A model generated the notes under the pieces. That model worked only from the letters and a program-made list of their open reading frames with translations. It was not told where the DNA came from and searched no databases. From positions 3,863,501 to 3,927,500 of the forward strand of contig JANTQA010000063.1 in the NCBI GenBank assembly GCA_027625915.1: DNA of 64,000 nucleotides. Direction: 5' to 3'. Below, one piece after another: positions 1 through 12,048 of this stretch (positions are counted from its first letter, which is position 1; each line of letters opens with the position of its first letter). Origin of the DNA: Anaeramoeba flamelloides. Taxonomy: Eukaryota; Metamonada; Anaeramoebidae. Position numbers and translations under genes: made by a program.

Positions 1-857
1 AAAAAAAATGGTAAATATCAAAAAAGTGAGTAAACTTTTTTTGTCAAAAATTAAAAATTTAATTGTTTAGGTTAGTAAAACTGATAAAAATCACCAAGAA
101 TTTTTTCAAGATAGTAAGAACCCAAATGGAGATTAAAACCTGTTAAGAAAAATGGTGTCTAACTTTGATTTTCTTCATTTTGATTTCATCAAGATCCTTC
201 AAGTAGAATTCCTTAAAAAACAAATTCTATATTTTTGATAGACAAGAGTTACAAAAATAAGTAAAAAGTACATTTTTATATACCATTCATATCTTGTAAA
301 TGACGACTTTCAGATATAACCCTTAATATTTAATTTGAATTATTTTGTGAGCACTTGAGAAAAACTCTATTCTTATTAAGGTAAAGCAATTGTGAAAATG
401 ACCAATTTCCGATTTTTCGATTTTTCATTGTAAATCTTAATAGAACCTAAACACCTTTATTTTTTAAAAAATATCATTGAATATCAAGATTTAAGGATTT
501 AAGATCCAAAGGAATGGATACAAAGTACAAAGTACCAAACTTATAAATACTTATTTTTCATATGACATCAAAAATGGCAAAGATAAAAAATAGTGATAAT
601 TCTTCATTTTCAATTAAAGATTTAGTTATAAAATAAAGTATTTGATTTTTAAGGAATTCTACTTGAAGGATCTTGATGAAATCAAAATGAAGAAAATCAA
701 AGTTAGACACCATTTTTCTTAACAGGTTTTAATCTCCATTTGGGTTCTTACTATCTTGAAAAAATTCTTGGTGATTTTTATCAGTTTTACTAACCTAAAC
801 AATTAAATTTTTAATTTTTGACAAAAAAAGTGTACTCACTTTTTTGGCCATGTACCT
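1..857. mobile_element. Foldback / MITE-like element with ~210-bp inverted arms
   Basis: The left arm (about 9-219) and right arm (about 646-857) are near-perfect reverse complements. Examples are AAGTAGAATTCCTTAAAAA at the inner left end and TTTTTAAGGAATTCTACTT at the inner right end; the outer ends share AAAAAAGTGAGTA. The 425-bp spacer has no gene. Only a few differences separate the arms, so the insertion is young or maintained. The left end touches the window edge, so the target duplication cannot be checked. The 64-residue ORF at 818-1012 begins inside the right arm at a TTG and is not treated as a gene. It may lie inside a 5' intron of the SRP72 gene. Confidence 0.85.
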
Positions 858-2229
858 TTTTTTTTTTCACAACGTTAATTTTCTTTTATTTCCAAAATCA
901 TCAAATTTTATTTTTTTTTTTCTTTCTTATATCATTAATTTTCAGCAAATCAAAAAAAATCACAACAGTAACTAAAAATTTAAATAATTTTCTCTTTTAT
1001 TTCTTTAATTAGAACATTCCCAAAAAAATATATACATGTTGAGACTAGATTTGTTGAGTTTTTAAGATGCAAGTATTACTCTAAATGAAAACTTTTCTCT
1101 CGGAAAGTCAATATAATTCAGTGTTTAAATACATTTTTTTCTTTGAAATAGAGATATACTAGATCAAAAAGAATTCAATTTATTATTGTTTTGATAATGA
1201 ATTGAAAAATGTACATTAAATATGAACAATTAAATAAATTATTTTTTGGAAAAATTTTATTGTTTTTTAACCAAGAATTTGTCACAAAAAAAATTATCCT
1301 TATTTGAATAAGATCAATTTACTCAAGTCGCCTATTGGAGATATAAAAAAAAACTAAACTATATTTCAAAAATTTTGACCCAACTGAATTAATAAATTAA
1401 AAAACAAAAATTATTCTTTTAGTATTCAAGAATAACTAATTATTAAGTCTTATTAATAATTCACTTTTTAATTATTTAACTGCACATAAAACCTGATATT
1501 TTAAAAATTAAATCAAAATAAAATCAAAAACTAAAAAAAAAAATGAGTCATAATTTTTTAAATGAGCATTATGGATTTTCTATTACTCAACTTTTACTGA
1601 AAAAAGTTTAACAACAAGATTTTTTTGCTAACAAATATATGCATTTTAAAAGACATTACACAGTCTCACTTTTCTCAATGTTTATTGGTGTTTTTGAAGT
1701 CCTTGTTTTTTTCCAATTGATATTTTGCGAAAAAAAAAATTAGCAAAAAAGAAAAACAAGAAAAAGTAAAAAAAAAAAGAAGAAAAAGAAGAAGAAAATG
1801 TAAAACATAAAAATTGAAAATTTTTATTAGTTTGAATCAAAAATGAAACCTTCAAAAATTGAAAATATATTTTTGAATAAGAATATGGGAATAAACCCTC
1901 AAAACAACTTCCATTAACATTAATAAGTGATTAAATATTTATGAAAAAATAATTTACATTTTCAATTTTATACATTCTTGAAAATAACAATTTAATAGCA
2001 ATGAATAGAAATTGTATTTTCGTTTTTAATCATAACTTTGAAGCTTTTAAAAAACAAAAGGATAATTTAACTGTGTATTTTTTAAAAAATGTATTTTTTG
2101 ATAAATAAAACAAAATTTTAATCATATTATATTTTCTAATAAATTAATTTTTATTAAAATTTTCTTTTTTTTTTATTTTCCTCTTCTTTCTTCTTCTTTT
2201 ATTTCCCCTTTGAATTCTTCTTTCTATAG
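858..2229. other. Non-coding stretch, probable upstream intron of SRP72, with repeat H copy 1
   Basis: No coding frame matching the missing SRP72 N-terminus is visible. From about 1190 to 1880 the sequence resembles 48936-49605 over several hundred bases (repeat family H). It ends in a pyrimidine-rich tract and the acceptor TTTCTATAG at 2221-2229, directly before an SRP72 exon, so most or all of this stretch is likely intron. Confidence 0.5.
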
Positions 2230-5200
2230 CTTTATCGACAAGAAAAATATTTGGAAGCTTTTGAAATCTATCAAAAAATTTGGAAAGAATATGAAGATGA
2301 TTCATTTGAAATTTTTACTAACTTAACTGCATGCTTTGCAAGTTATTTTTTATCTTCTGGTAAAGTATTTGATTATGAATTGGATACCGAGTCGTTTATT
2401 GAAAAACATGGTGAATCATATGAATTACTCTATAATTGTGCATGTATTGCAGCAGGAAAAAAAACTTATTCAAAGGCAGTTGAATATTTAGAATTATCAA
2501 AAAGTAAATAATTCATTTTTTTTTTATTGATTTATTTTTTTTTATTTGTTTTGTTAAAAAAAAAAATATATTTTGTAATGGGTATAAAAAATGAAAACTT
2601 CGTTTTGATGATTTCTGACATTGATATTTTTATTTCATATCCACAAATAGAAACAAAGAAAATAATAAAGGATAATAATCAGTTATTAATTTGAAATGCT
2701 TTAATTAACATTTGTGAAAATTATTTTTTATTTTGCTTCAAAATTCATAAAAATATACTTTTCATTTAATTTTGAATTTAAGCAAATAAATTATTGTTTT
2801 GAATGAAAGTGGAAGTCACTATTTATAAAAAAAATTCTTTCTGGACTTTTTTAATGTATTTTTCGTTTATTCAAAATAATTTTTTTTTTTACAACGACCT
2901 TTTAAGATTCTGTGCTAGACAGATATGCATTTTTTGAATCTAACAATTCTTCAATTTTTGCTTGTTTTTCCTCTCGTTCCTATTTTATTTATTTGTTATC
3001 AAGAAGTTTTTTTTCTTCATTTTAAGAAATGTATCTAATTATTTTTTGATATTAAATAATATTTTCAAATACAACAAAAAATAAATTGCAATTATATTAC
3101 AACTCAATCACACAAGAGACAAAAATAAATACTCTAATATCAATAATTAAATAATCAAAAAAAAAAAAAAAAATCAATTTTTCTACTTTAATAAATTTAT
3201 CAATCTCTTGTCGGGTATGAAACATTCATAAATCTACATTTGAAAAAAAAAAATAATTGTTGCTTTAAAATCTAATTAAAATTCAAATATAAAAATAAAC
3301 TAAAATTCAAAATTTTTCACACAACTAAAACGTTCCAAACAATCACAATAATACAATTTCATTGAAATTGGAAATAATTTTGATTTTTGTAAAATATGAA
3401 AATCATTTTTTCATCTTTTTGTTTTTGTTTTCATTTTATTGTTTTTATTACGTAATTTGTTTCGTTTGATCAAAATTTTTTTCAACAATTGATATTAGGT
3501 TAAAGTTGAGTTCTTTCAAATAGAAGAACTCAAATAAAATTAGTTGGTAGTATCTAACCATTTGATCGATCAATATTCCTACTAGAATTTTTACAAATTT
3601 ACCAATGTATTTTTTTTATTTACTCTCTCCAAAATTTTTAACACACCCATGATTTATTATTAATTGATAATTATTTATTTATTGTTTTGTGAGTATTGTA
3701 ATTTATGAATAAGTGTTAACATTTCAATTAGTGAATAGTTCTAATTTGGTATTTTTTCTTTAATTGATTAAACCAGTTGTTTTTTTTTCACAAATCAAAT
3801 TTTGGTGTGTTAAAAATTTTGAATTGGGATTTATATTCAAAAAGAAAATTTTTTTTAAAAAGAAAATTTTAATTACAATTAAAATTTTCGAAATATATAT
3901 ATATATATATATATTTAAATAACGTTGTTTTTAAAAAACTAAAGACCAAAAGTATTAAAAACAGCAACTAAAACTGCTTAAAAGTATAACTCAAACAGTT
4001 TGAGTATCACTTTCAAAAATATTGAGTTCCTCACATTTTTTAAAACAAATTATAACATGAAATTTTTATTTTATATTATTAAAAAAATCATTATTCAAGT
4101 TCAATATCTTATTTTCTCGATAACTTTGATTCTATAAAGTTTATTTTGAAAGGTCTGATAATTTGAAATTTTTTTTTTTTTTTAATTTTTGCTAGAATAA
4201 ATTTTTCAATAGTTTCTTCATACTTTAATACATTTTTTTTCATAGTTTTTAAATTATTACTCATTTTTATTTTGATAAAGAAAAAATCAATGATATTAAT
4301 ATACTTCTTCTTCTTCTTCATTTTCTTCTTTGAATATTGTTATTTATTTATAGCCAAGTGTATTGAAACTTTAAAAGAAGACGTTTCTGAACTTGAATTA
4401 AATACAGAACTTGCCGAAATTGATGTACAAATTGGGTATGTCCAACAACAGTTAGGCAATCATCAGGTTGCAACTGAAATATATGAAAAAATTCTTCACG
4501 AAAAAATCGCAGGTAAGGGTATCTCATTAGTGGCGTCTAACAATTTAGCACAGTTACACGGAACGAAAGATCTTTTTTCAAGTTATAATAAAACGAAGTC
4601 TATTAGCAATCGGGACATACGCAATTTACTTTTAGGCAAACAAAGAGAAATCATTGGATTTAATCGATGCCTTTTGTTATTATTAATGAACAAAAAAAAA
4701 GAATGTATTTCCTTATTTACAAATCTTAAGGAAGAATTCCCTAATTCTGATCTACCAGAATTAATTTATGCAGGAATTAAATTCCATGAAAAGAAGATCC
4801 CAGAGGCTAAAGATATTCTTGAAAAGGCATTAAAGAATTCAGATTCAATGACAATCAAACTCTCATTGGTGCATTTAGATATTCTCCAAGGAAATTTATT
4901 ACAGGCCTCTAAAAGGCTTTCCACGATTCCCGAAATTCTTCAAACACCAGCAGTTGTGTCTCTACGAGTGATGCTTTTAGAAGACGCAAACCACATTGAA
5001 GAAGCACACCAAGTTATCCAAAACGCCGCTGATTACTGGATCAAAAAAAAAAAAAAAAATCAAAACCAGCATTATTTAAAAGAAATCTTGACACTGCTAG
5101 CAAACTTTAATCTTGATCAAGACAAACCAAAAAATGCAATAGACGCCCTCGAAAAGCTTGTTAATTTAGACCCTCAAGATTTTGATTCATTATCGAGGCT

Positions 5201-5690
5201 CGTACTAATATCTTCAAAATTTGATGTTGAAAAAAGTGAGAAATATGCCAAAAAAATTATTGGTCTTGATTTCATTACAGAATCTAGTGGAAAAAAAAAA
5301 TCTACAAATTTAAATGTCGACGAACTTGAAAAGTTACCACCACCAGATTTGTCTGAATTTAAAAAAAAAATAAAAAAAACAAAAGTAAATAAATCAAAAG
5401 TTACCGACGAGAAAAATTCGACATCAAAAAATACTCAAAAAAAGAGAAAGAAAAAAAAACGTTCCAAGCGTCTTCCTAAAAATTTCAACCCTAAAATTAA
5501 ACCTGACCCTGAACGTTGGCTTCCAAAATGGCAAAGAAAGGCTTATCGAAAGTATAATAAAAATCGCGAATTTAGAGGTACTCAAGGTACTGTAACTTCT
5601 TCTCCATCTAACACTCGTAATACCCAAAACACCACCAAAAAATCAAATACCAATAATCGTTTACGTTCAAATAAAAGAAAAAAGAAATAA
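2230..5690 (+). CDS. SRP72: Signal recognition particle subunit SRP72 (5'-incomplete, two exons seen)
   Basis: SRP72 is the largest protein of the signal recognition particle. It binds SRP RNA and SRP68 and supports targeting of nascent secretory chains to the ER. Exons are 2230-2503 and 4354-5690, joined in frame (phase 1) across a 1,850-bp GTAAAT...TTATAG intron; together they give 536 residues. The first exon starts in phase 0 with LYRQEKYLEAFEIYQK, which aligns to the human TPR segment LYRLERYDECLAVYRD. TPR-like helices follow. The C-terminus has a Lys-rich stretch and the diagnostic RNA-binding motif PDPERWLPKWQRKAYRK (about 5508-5558), then a basic Ser/Asn/Thr tail. About 100 N-terminal residues expected from the family are missing and must lie in upstream exons, probably outside the window. 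The ATC-based ORF start at 4272 is intron sequence. Confidence 0.93.
3294..3835 (+). mobile_element. Repeat family A, subfamily A1, copy 1 (MITE-like), inside SRP72 intron
   Basis: A 542-bp element lies wholly in the SRP72 intron. It starts ATAAACTAAAATTCAAAATT and ends AATTTTGAATTGGGATTTAT, an imperfect terminal inverted repeat. It matches 12740-13865 along its full length apart from an insertion there. The related subfamily A2 (34265-34801, 60513-61062) has the same size and layout. No ORF is present; it looks like a non-autonomous DNA transposon with TA-rich ends. Confidence 0.8.
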
Positions 5691-6340
5691 ATGTTTTTTT
5701 TTGATTTTTTAAATATTAACATCCAAAGTTTAAATTTTATGAAATTTTCTAATTCTTATTTTTTTTTTTTTTTTTTTTTTTTTTACTATTTATTTTTTTT
5801 TTTTTTTACTGATCCTATTATAAAACTGCTTTTTTTTATTTTACAACAATAAAAATAAATAAATAAATCAAACAAATAATTAATAACGAAACAATTAAAA
5901 ATATTACAATGATAAAATTTGTTTTTTAATTTTTTTATTTTTTTATTATTTTCTCTTAAAATAATGAATTAACTCTTCTTACAAAAAAACCAAAAAGAAA
6001 AAAAAATAAAAAAAGAATTTGTTTCCTTCATTATTATATAATTATGAATAAGGTAAAATATTATTAATATTATTTACCCCAACTATGTTACGATCAGAGT
6101 TCAGATTTTGATTCTTTTTCGAAAAAAACCTCAAATAATTCTTTTTTTTTGGTTCTATGGAATCAAATGATTCTTTTATATTTCAATGATAATTCTCAAT
6201 TTATTTCTTGGATATAAACTCTTTTTCAAACAAAAGATAACACTTTTAAAATCATCAATGCTATTGAATTTGATTGTTAATAAGATAATTACTTATTGGT
6301 GATTTTTAATTATTCATTTTTTCATTATTTTTTTTTATTT
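5691..6340. other. Gene-free spacer after SRP72
   Basis: AT-rich spacer with a T-run of about 26 bases at 5759-5784 and other T-runs, typical of the 3' flank of genes here. I see no gene or repeat copy in it. Confidence 0.5.
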
Positions 6341-6577
6341 ATGGATATTGAACAGTTGGAAAATGAAAAAGCAAGATAAGAAGAAACCAATTTGGAAATA
6401 ATCTATCAGTCTATAAATGAAAACAGTTTAAGTTTGATTTCGAATGAGCTAGATATAGGAATTAAGAAAGACCATTATTGGGTTGATGTACGGAACAAAG
6501 AAAAGAGAAATAAAGAAAAAACAATCACAACAAAATACCAGATGAATTGTGGATTTATTGTGAAAATGAGACTTTAA
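6341..6577 (+). pseudogene. Decayed ORF of unknown origin
   Basis: From the ATG at 6341 the frame reads MDIEQLENEKAR, then a single in-frame TAA, then EETNLEIIYQSINENSLSL and onward to a stop at 6577 (about 78 codons). The residue mix (Glu, Asn, Ile, charged pairs, Trp) resembles real protein more than the surrounding poly-Lys/Phe noise. A second coding-like run in the next frame (DELWIYCENETLKN) begins near 6541, which suggests a further shift. I do not recognise a family. It may be a dead gene fragment or an exon of an unmodelled gene. Confidence 0.35.
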
Positions 6578-9246
6578 AGAACAAAAGTTTGGTGTGAAAA
6601 CAATTATCAATAAAATGTAGAGAAACTTTTCTCAATTCCGTGTGTTCATAGGTTTTTAATGATTTAATAATTTTTTTCTTTACAATTTCCAAAACGGGAT
6701 TTCTCATTTTAAATAAAAGGGCACAAAAATTATTAAAATATTGAATTTTTATTTTCATTGCTTTGTTTTTATGATTTTTAAATATTCAGTTGAGTGCCTT
6801 TTTTTATGTTTAAAAGCGTTTCTTAGATTTTAGAATGATACTACAATTAATTTGATTCAATTATGAATAATTCATGAATTTTATATGTCCTCTTATTTAG
6901 AAAAAGAGTTCATTTGATTTTTAATAGAATCCCTTCATTCTCAAAAAGTAATAATTTATTAATAGTTTTTTTATTAATTCTAAAACATTTAATATTTCTC
7001 AAAAAAATATTTATTTGATTTTTCTTCTTGTGATTGTATTTTTTCTCATCTTTTCTTGAATCCTGATGTTTTTAAGATCATTCTTTATCAGAAAATTATT
7101 TTGCTTTGAAATGGAATCGAAAAAATCTTTTTTTTTTTTTTATAGAATTTTTAGTATAATAAAAAATTCTTTTTTTGATTACAATAAATCAAAATGAAAT
7201 AATTTTTTATATTTTTTAAAAAAACATTATTAAAAGGGACTTTAAAAAGTAGATAATGTAATAAAAACCAAGTTTATTGGAAACATTTTTATATTCTGAT
7301 TATAAAATTTCAAATTAAATTCCAAAAATTTAGACACTGTCTAAACAGTTGAAAGAATAATAATCTAACACTTTACCTTTAATTTTTAAATAATTTTGAT
7401 TTTACAAATCTTCAAACATAAAATAGTATATTATAAAATATCCAGAAACATTATGAGTTTTTTTTTTGGGGGTATATTTTCTAACAATTCGTGGTTAAAA
7501 TCAAAAGTGTATGTATGATGAATTTAAATTGGCTTCTCTTATAAAATATCCAATAAAAACCATTTATAAATTAAAAATTAATAGGGAAAAATGAAATTCG
7601 AAACAATATTAAGATATATCAATTTTTCTTTTTCTTATAAGTTTTCAGATTTCGACAACGAAAAGAATGTAATAAATAAAAAAAACCATCAATAGGATCC
7701 TGAAATAGAAAAAAACATATTTTATTTTCATAAAATCCAAATTTATAAATAATATCAAAAAGAAAATAAAAAAAAAAAATAAAAACAAAAAAATTCACTG
7801 ATTATATTTAAAGAAAAAAATAAGTTATTTTTGTTCTAATAAGTTAGTAAGTAACGTGAACGAATTTTTAAAATGTGATATCTAAATTTATTATGGGGTT
7901 TACATAATAATTTTACATAAAATTAATTACCACTAGGAAATTCCAAATGAGATATTTTTTGTTTGAATTTACATGATCATTAGTCTTTTGATGTAATATT
8001 TTTACTGGATATGAATTTCGAAACAGAAATTACATAGAATAAATAAAGTGACAGAAATTTTAAAATTGATCAACTTTAAGGAAATTTTTTTATAAAAATG
8101 AAATAATGAACAGAAATTGTAAAATTGACATTTTTTTAAAAAAAAAAAAAGTAAAAAAAAAAGTATTTTAAATTAAAAAATTGAAAAAAAAACAAAAAAA
8201 AAATGATTTTTGCTTTCTTTTGTTCGTTTTTTGAGTCCCTTGATGAGTGTGTTGATTTATTAATGTATGTAAATTTTAATCAAATTTCTGTTATTCAATA
8301 AGACTTCTTCTTAGGAGGGTATCATAACAAGAAATAATCTGTTGTTCTCGACTTTAATATGAAATCTAAAACTATTTTTTTATCTCTTGAAACACTTTTT
8401 TTATTTGAATATGTCTTCTTCTTAGAGATTAATCTATTTTTTTTTTTTTTTTGGTTTCAAATTGGTTTATAAATTTTAATTTTTTTTATTTCCGATTTTT
8501 ATTTTCATTTTTAATTTTATAAATAAAAAAATTATCAAAAAATTGTATTTGTTGACTAAAATATCATAATACCTTTTTGTAGAAAGTTAATTCTGTGAAT
8601 TAATTGCACAAATAAATTTAATATGATCTATTTGAAAAATCAATCTAGATAAAAACTATTTATTCTCTTAAAAAATGGATGAATATCTTTTAATTTTCAA
8701 ATAGTTTTTTTTCTGTTTCTATTTGGGGTATTAAATAACAATAAGGGTCTTTATTTCAATATATTTTTTTTTTCATTTCATCATAGAAATTATGGTAAAT
8801 TCCTATTTTTTAACAAAATCCATATTATTTTTTAAAATAAATTGTATAATGCAATAAAAAATGAGACTAAATGAGATTAAAAGAATTAACTCAAAAAATT
8901 GTGATTCTAACAAAATTTAAAATATATAATTATTGTTAAAATTCCTTTTATTGGGTGCACATAGGAAAAAAAAATGTAGAAAAGGTTCAAAATTTCCAAT
9001 TTAAACAAAATCCAAAAAAAAATAAGCTTTTTACTCACTTTTTTTCTTTTACATGTAGGTATAAATTAAAAACTTGAATGTTTAAGCAATATCAGAAAAA
9101 AGGACATAATTGTATTTTTTTTAGGCTTAAAAGAAGCTATCTGTACATTCTGTAATAGTAATATATTTTTAGAGTTATTCTCTTTCATAATTTTATTTTA
9201 TATGGTGATAAAAATAAAATTTTTATGAATAAAAATGATTTAAAAG
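6578..9246. other. Gene-free spacer with a fragment of repeat A2
   Basis: AT-rich with many short homopolymers. At about 7312-7410 lies a truncated copy of the left end of repeat A2, including TAGACACTGTCTAAACAGTT followed by sequence close to 34290-34365. Short direct repeats (for example ACAGAAATT.TAAAATTGA near 8050 and 8110) occur. Near 9028-9060 the string ACTCACTTTTTTTC followed by ACATGTAGGTA weakly resembles the outer end of the foldback element at 1-857. No gene is seen. Confidence 0.45.
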
Positions 9247-9564
9247 TTGTTTGATAGATGTAATTCAAAGTATCGAAATTGCTTGGTTTTTGTTGGTAAA
9301 ATAAATTTTTCATTTATTGATCTTCAAAACTATTCAAAAGATCTTCAAACAAAACAAGTAAAATTTAAAATTGATTGTTTAACTTAAGCCTGCCTACTTT
9401 TTTATTTAGATTCAAATAGAGTAATATCATTTCCGAAAACTGCATTATGTTTTGAAAAGAAGTGGAATGTGGAGGAAGGATTGAAATATTCGATTTTCCA
9501 ACCAGTTGAAACCAAATTAATGATTTTGGTGGAAAAGTACTTTTTCAGGATTAATAATTTTTAA
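9247..9564 (+). CDS. Candidate two-exon coding remnant or short gene, unknown function
   Basis: Two adjacent open stretches look protein-like. The first, about 9247 on, reads LFDRCNSKYRNCLVFVGKI and follows an AAAAG acceptor-like site. The second starts after the pyrimidine-rich acceptor TTTTTTATTTAG at 9409 and reads SNRVISFPKTALCFEKKW, then NVEEGLKYSIFQPVETKLM, to a TAA at 9562. Joining from the GTAAAA at 9358 gives the wrong phase; a GTTTAA site at 9377 gives the right phase but an intron of only 33 bases. No start codon was found. It could be the 3' part of a gene, an upstream exon set of the 9943 gene, or a decayed fragment. Confidence 0.3.
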
Positions 9565-9942
9565 AACAAAATCTCCTAGATTACAAATTTGAAAAAGATC
9601 TCATATTCAGCCTTCTTTTAAGTCAACAACTTGTTTTTTTTATTAAAAAAATATAAATAGATCCAAATATTCGGTTAGTCCGTAAAAATTCACAAATGAG
9701 AAAAGGAAGAAATTTTTCGAGTTTATTTTTTGATTAACATTACAAAGAAGTAAATTCTGCAAAATAAGAAAACAATTCATACAAAATACTCTTTGTTTGG
9801 TGGGGCTTACTATTTTTTTCATTTTTCTACACTATTTTTTTGTTTACTTTTTCTCAAAAAACTAAAACAAAGTTTTTACTTTTTAACCCCAGAACACACA
9901 AAAGGAATTCCAAAACAACAGATTTTATTTGAACACACAAAA

Positions 9943-12048
9943 ATGAGCGGAAATTTGCCATATGAACCAGTAATCGATCCCGAGCTTGAAGAGTTATTTC
10001 CACCAGAAATTACCCTCTCCTTATTTGATTTGAATAATTCTGAAATTAGCTTTAGTAAACTTATTACAGACTTCGAATCGTTTGGCGAGATTACAAGTTC
10101 TGAAGAAAATCTGAAAAAACAACAAAAAATTATTGGGCAATCTGAAATGGATCTTAACCCAAACCTAAACCTAAATACAAACACAAGCACAAGCACAGAT
10201 ACGGAAAATAGCACTCAATTTTTAAATATCAACAGCTCTTTTATTCAAAGGATGAGCTTTTTAGGATCGAATAGGAATTTCCAATCAAACAATTCCTTGT
10301 CGGAACTCCACAATAGGTTGGATCAAGCCCATTCTTTCTCCAACAACGACGAAAGGGGGGGCACCCTTCAACTCAATCAAAAGGTGATGGTTCAAGGTGA
10401 TAAAAATAACAAAAACAAAATCCTTTTGCAAAACTCAAAAAAGAATATCTTCATCCCAAGACTTCAAAAGCGCTCGGTGTCTAAATCGATACTTTGTCTT
10501 GACCAAAAAGAAAAATTACCATCTGAGGTCTCGGTAGAACTCCAAAAGGTGAATGAAAGTGATCGGTTTCTTTCGTTTAATAATCTCCCAAACATCGAAG
10601 TTGTAATTGGAGCAGACAAAGATCAAAAGGAAAGCCCAAATTTGCAAAAAGAAAAGGAAGGTTTTTTTGAAAATAAAAATGGGCTTGAAATTGAGAATCC
10701 AAACACACAAAACTCGAATAATGTTCATGATAAAAAAAAGAATTTTCTATTGCTTTGCAAACAAAGGAAAATCCAAAAGGCAATTAAAATAGCTCGTGTT
10801 AATCAAATTCGAAGACAAAAAAAAGAAAAAACAAAAAAACAAGATCGATTCGATGCCAGACCAGAAGAAAAAGACGAAAAAATGTTAATTTATGAGGAAG
10901 AGGAAAAGGAAGAGGAACACAAAGACAAAGATTACAAAGAAGAAAAAGAAGAAAAAGAAGAAGAAGATTACAAAAAATCAACAAAAAACCAAAAAGATAA
11001 CAAAAAAGAAAAAGAAAAAGAAAGAAAAAATTCAAACAACAAAAAGAAAATTGCAAAAGAACAAAGAAAAAGATCCACAAAAAAACCAAAATTACAAACA
11101 GAAAATTCAGTGGTGATTGAGTCTGGAAAAGAGGTATTTAAATTGTTGACTGGGCAATTGTGGGTCATTGGTGGCGGTGCAGCGCAAAAAAAATTTGTTC
11201 CCTTTACAAAGAAATTTGTGAGTGTAGTGGGGGATTTATTTGGAGCAAATGAAAACGAAGTCAAGAGCTTTTTTACTCATTTAAAATATTCATTATCGAA
11301 CTCACGAAGAACCTTTACAGAATTTGTTACTGAAATTCTAGTTGGTGTGCTTTCACTAAACTATTCCAAGAACGTACCAACGATTGCAACGAGGTTGGGC
11401 AAATTAGTTTCCGAAATCTATCAAAATGGGAACGAATTGGTCAACCCCAACGAAAATAACGAAAAATCTGATGAGATCCATGTCAAATTAGAAAAGATTT
11501 ATGAGCAAATCTTTACTGAGGAGGTGTTAATGTATTGGTTTGAAAAACGTTTTGTGGAAAGGATAGGTGTGATTTTCAATGGCAAGGATCGTGAGAAATT
11601 TTGCAAAAAGCACTTATACTTCCTTGGGAAATCCAAATTTATTTTGTCGTGCGTACTCGCTTCTGAGGAGTTGGTAATTGGCGGTGACGTGACAAAAAAA
11701 TATTATAAATTGGTTAATTTGGGTTTTGATAATAATGCTTTGAATTTATATCATAACAATAGAGGCAAAAAATTAGATTTAGTAAAAAATGTTATTAACA
11801 AATTCGGTCTCAATAATGGCAATTATTGGAATATTATTGCTGAAGACTACATCAAGCAAATCAAATTTATACCAGAAAATGTGTTTGAATTCTTCCCCTT
11901 TAAAAATGTTATAAACCACCCTTTAATCAAAAAAGTTGGTGCAAAGGTGGCTTTAGAAAACCCTCAAAAAAAAAGAATTCTTATACAAAACTCAGATCCA
12001 AAAATAAAAGTAAATAAAAAATGGCTATTAAAAAAACGAGCTTTCTAA
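9943..12048 (+). CDS. Orphan lysine/glutamate-rich protein, unknown function
   Basis: A single-exon ORF of 701 residues from the first ATG in frame (ACAAAAATG). The frame is open from 9754 but holds no earlier ATG. The N-terminus MSGNLPYEPVIDPELEELF is acidic. It is followed by a Ser/Asn/Gln-rich region, a highly charged Lys/Glu segment around residues 287-386 that probably forms coiled coil or is disordered, and a folded-looking C-terminal domain of about 310 residues (from 11104) beginning VVIESGKEVFKLLTGQLWVI. The C-terminal part is less biased and richer in G, C, Trp and aromatic residues, so it is the conserved-looking portion. I recognise no family. No membrane span or signal peptide is evident in the chosen model. 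Confidence 0.82.
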   Translation: MSGNLPYEPVIDPELEELFPPEITLSLFDLNNSEISFSKLITDFESFGEITSSEENLKKQQKIIGQSEMDLNPNLNLNTNTSTSTDTENSTQFLNINSSFIQRMSFLGSNRNFQSNNSLSELHNRLDQAHSFSNNDERGGTLQLNQKVMVQGDKNNKNKILLQNSKKNIFIPRLQKRSVSKSILCLDQKEKLPSEVSVELQKVNESDRFLSFNNLPNIEVVIGADKDQKESPNLQKEKEGFFENKNGLEIENPNTQNSNNVHDKKKNFLLLCKQRKIQKAIKIARVNQIRRQKKEKTKKQDRFDARPEEKDEKMLIYEEEEKEEEHKDKDYKEEKEEKEEEDYKKSTKNQKDNKKEKEKERKNSNNKKKIAKEQRKRSTKKPKLQTENSVVIESGKEVFKLLTGQLWVIGGGAAQKKFVPFTKKFVSVVGDLFGANENEVKSFFTHLKYSLSNSRRTFTEFVTEILVGVLSLNYSKNVPTIATRLGKLVSEIYQNGNELVNPNENNEKSDEIHVKLEKIYEQIFTEEVLMYWFEKRFVERIGVIFNGKDREKFCKKHLYFLGKSKFILSCVLASEELVIGGDVTKKYYKLVNLGFDNNALNLYHNNRGKKLDLVKNVINKFGLNNGNYWNIIAEDYIKQIKFIPENVFEFFPFKNVINHPLIKKVGAKVALENPQKKRILIQNSDPKIKVNKKWLLKKRAF

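Noticed and set aside
818-1012. 64-codon plus-strand ORF
   Set aside because: Begins at a TTG inside the foldback arm and is almost all Phe/Lys/Ile; composition noise.
10516-11264. Several ORFs on both strands inside the 9943-12048 gene
   Set aside because: Shadow frames of the Lys/Glu-rich coding sequence.
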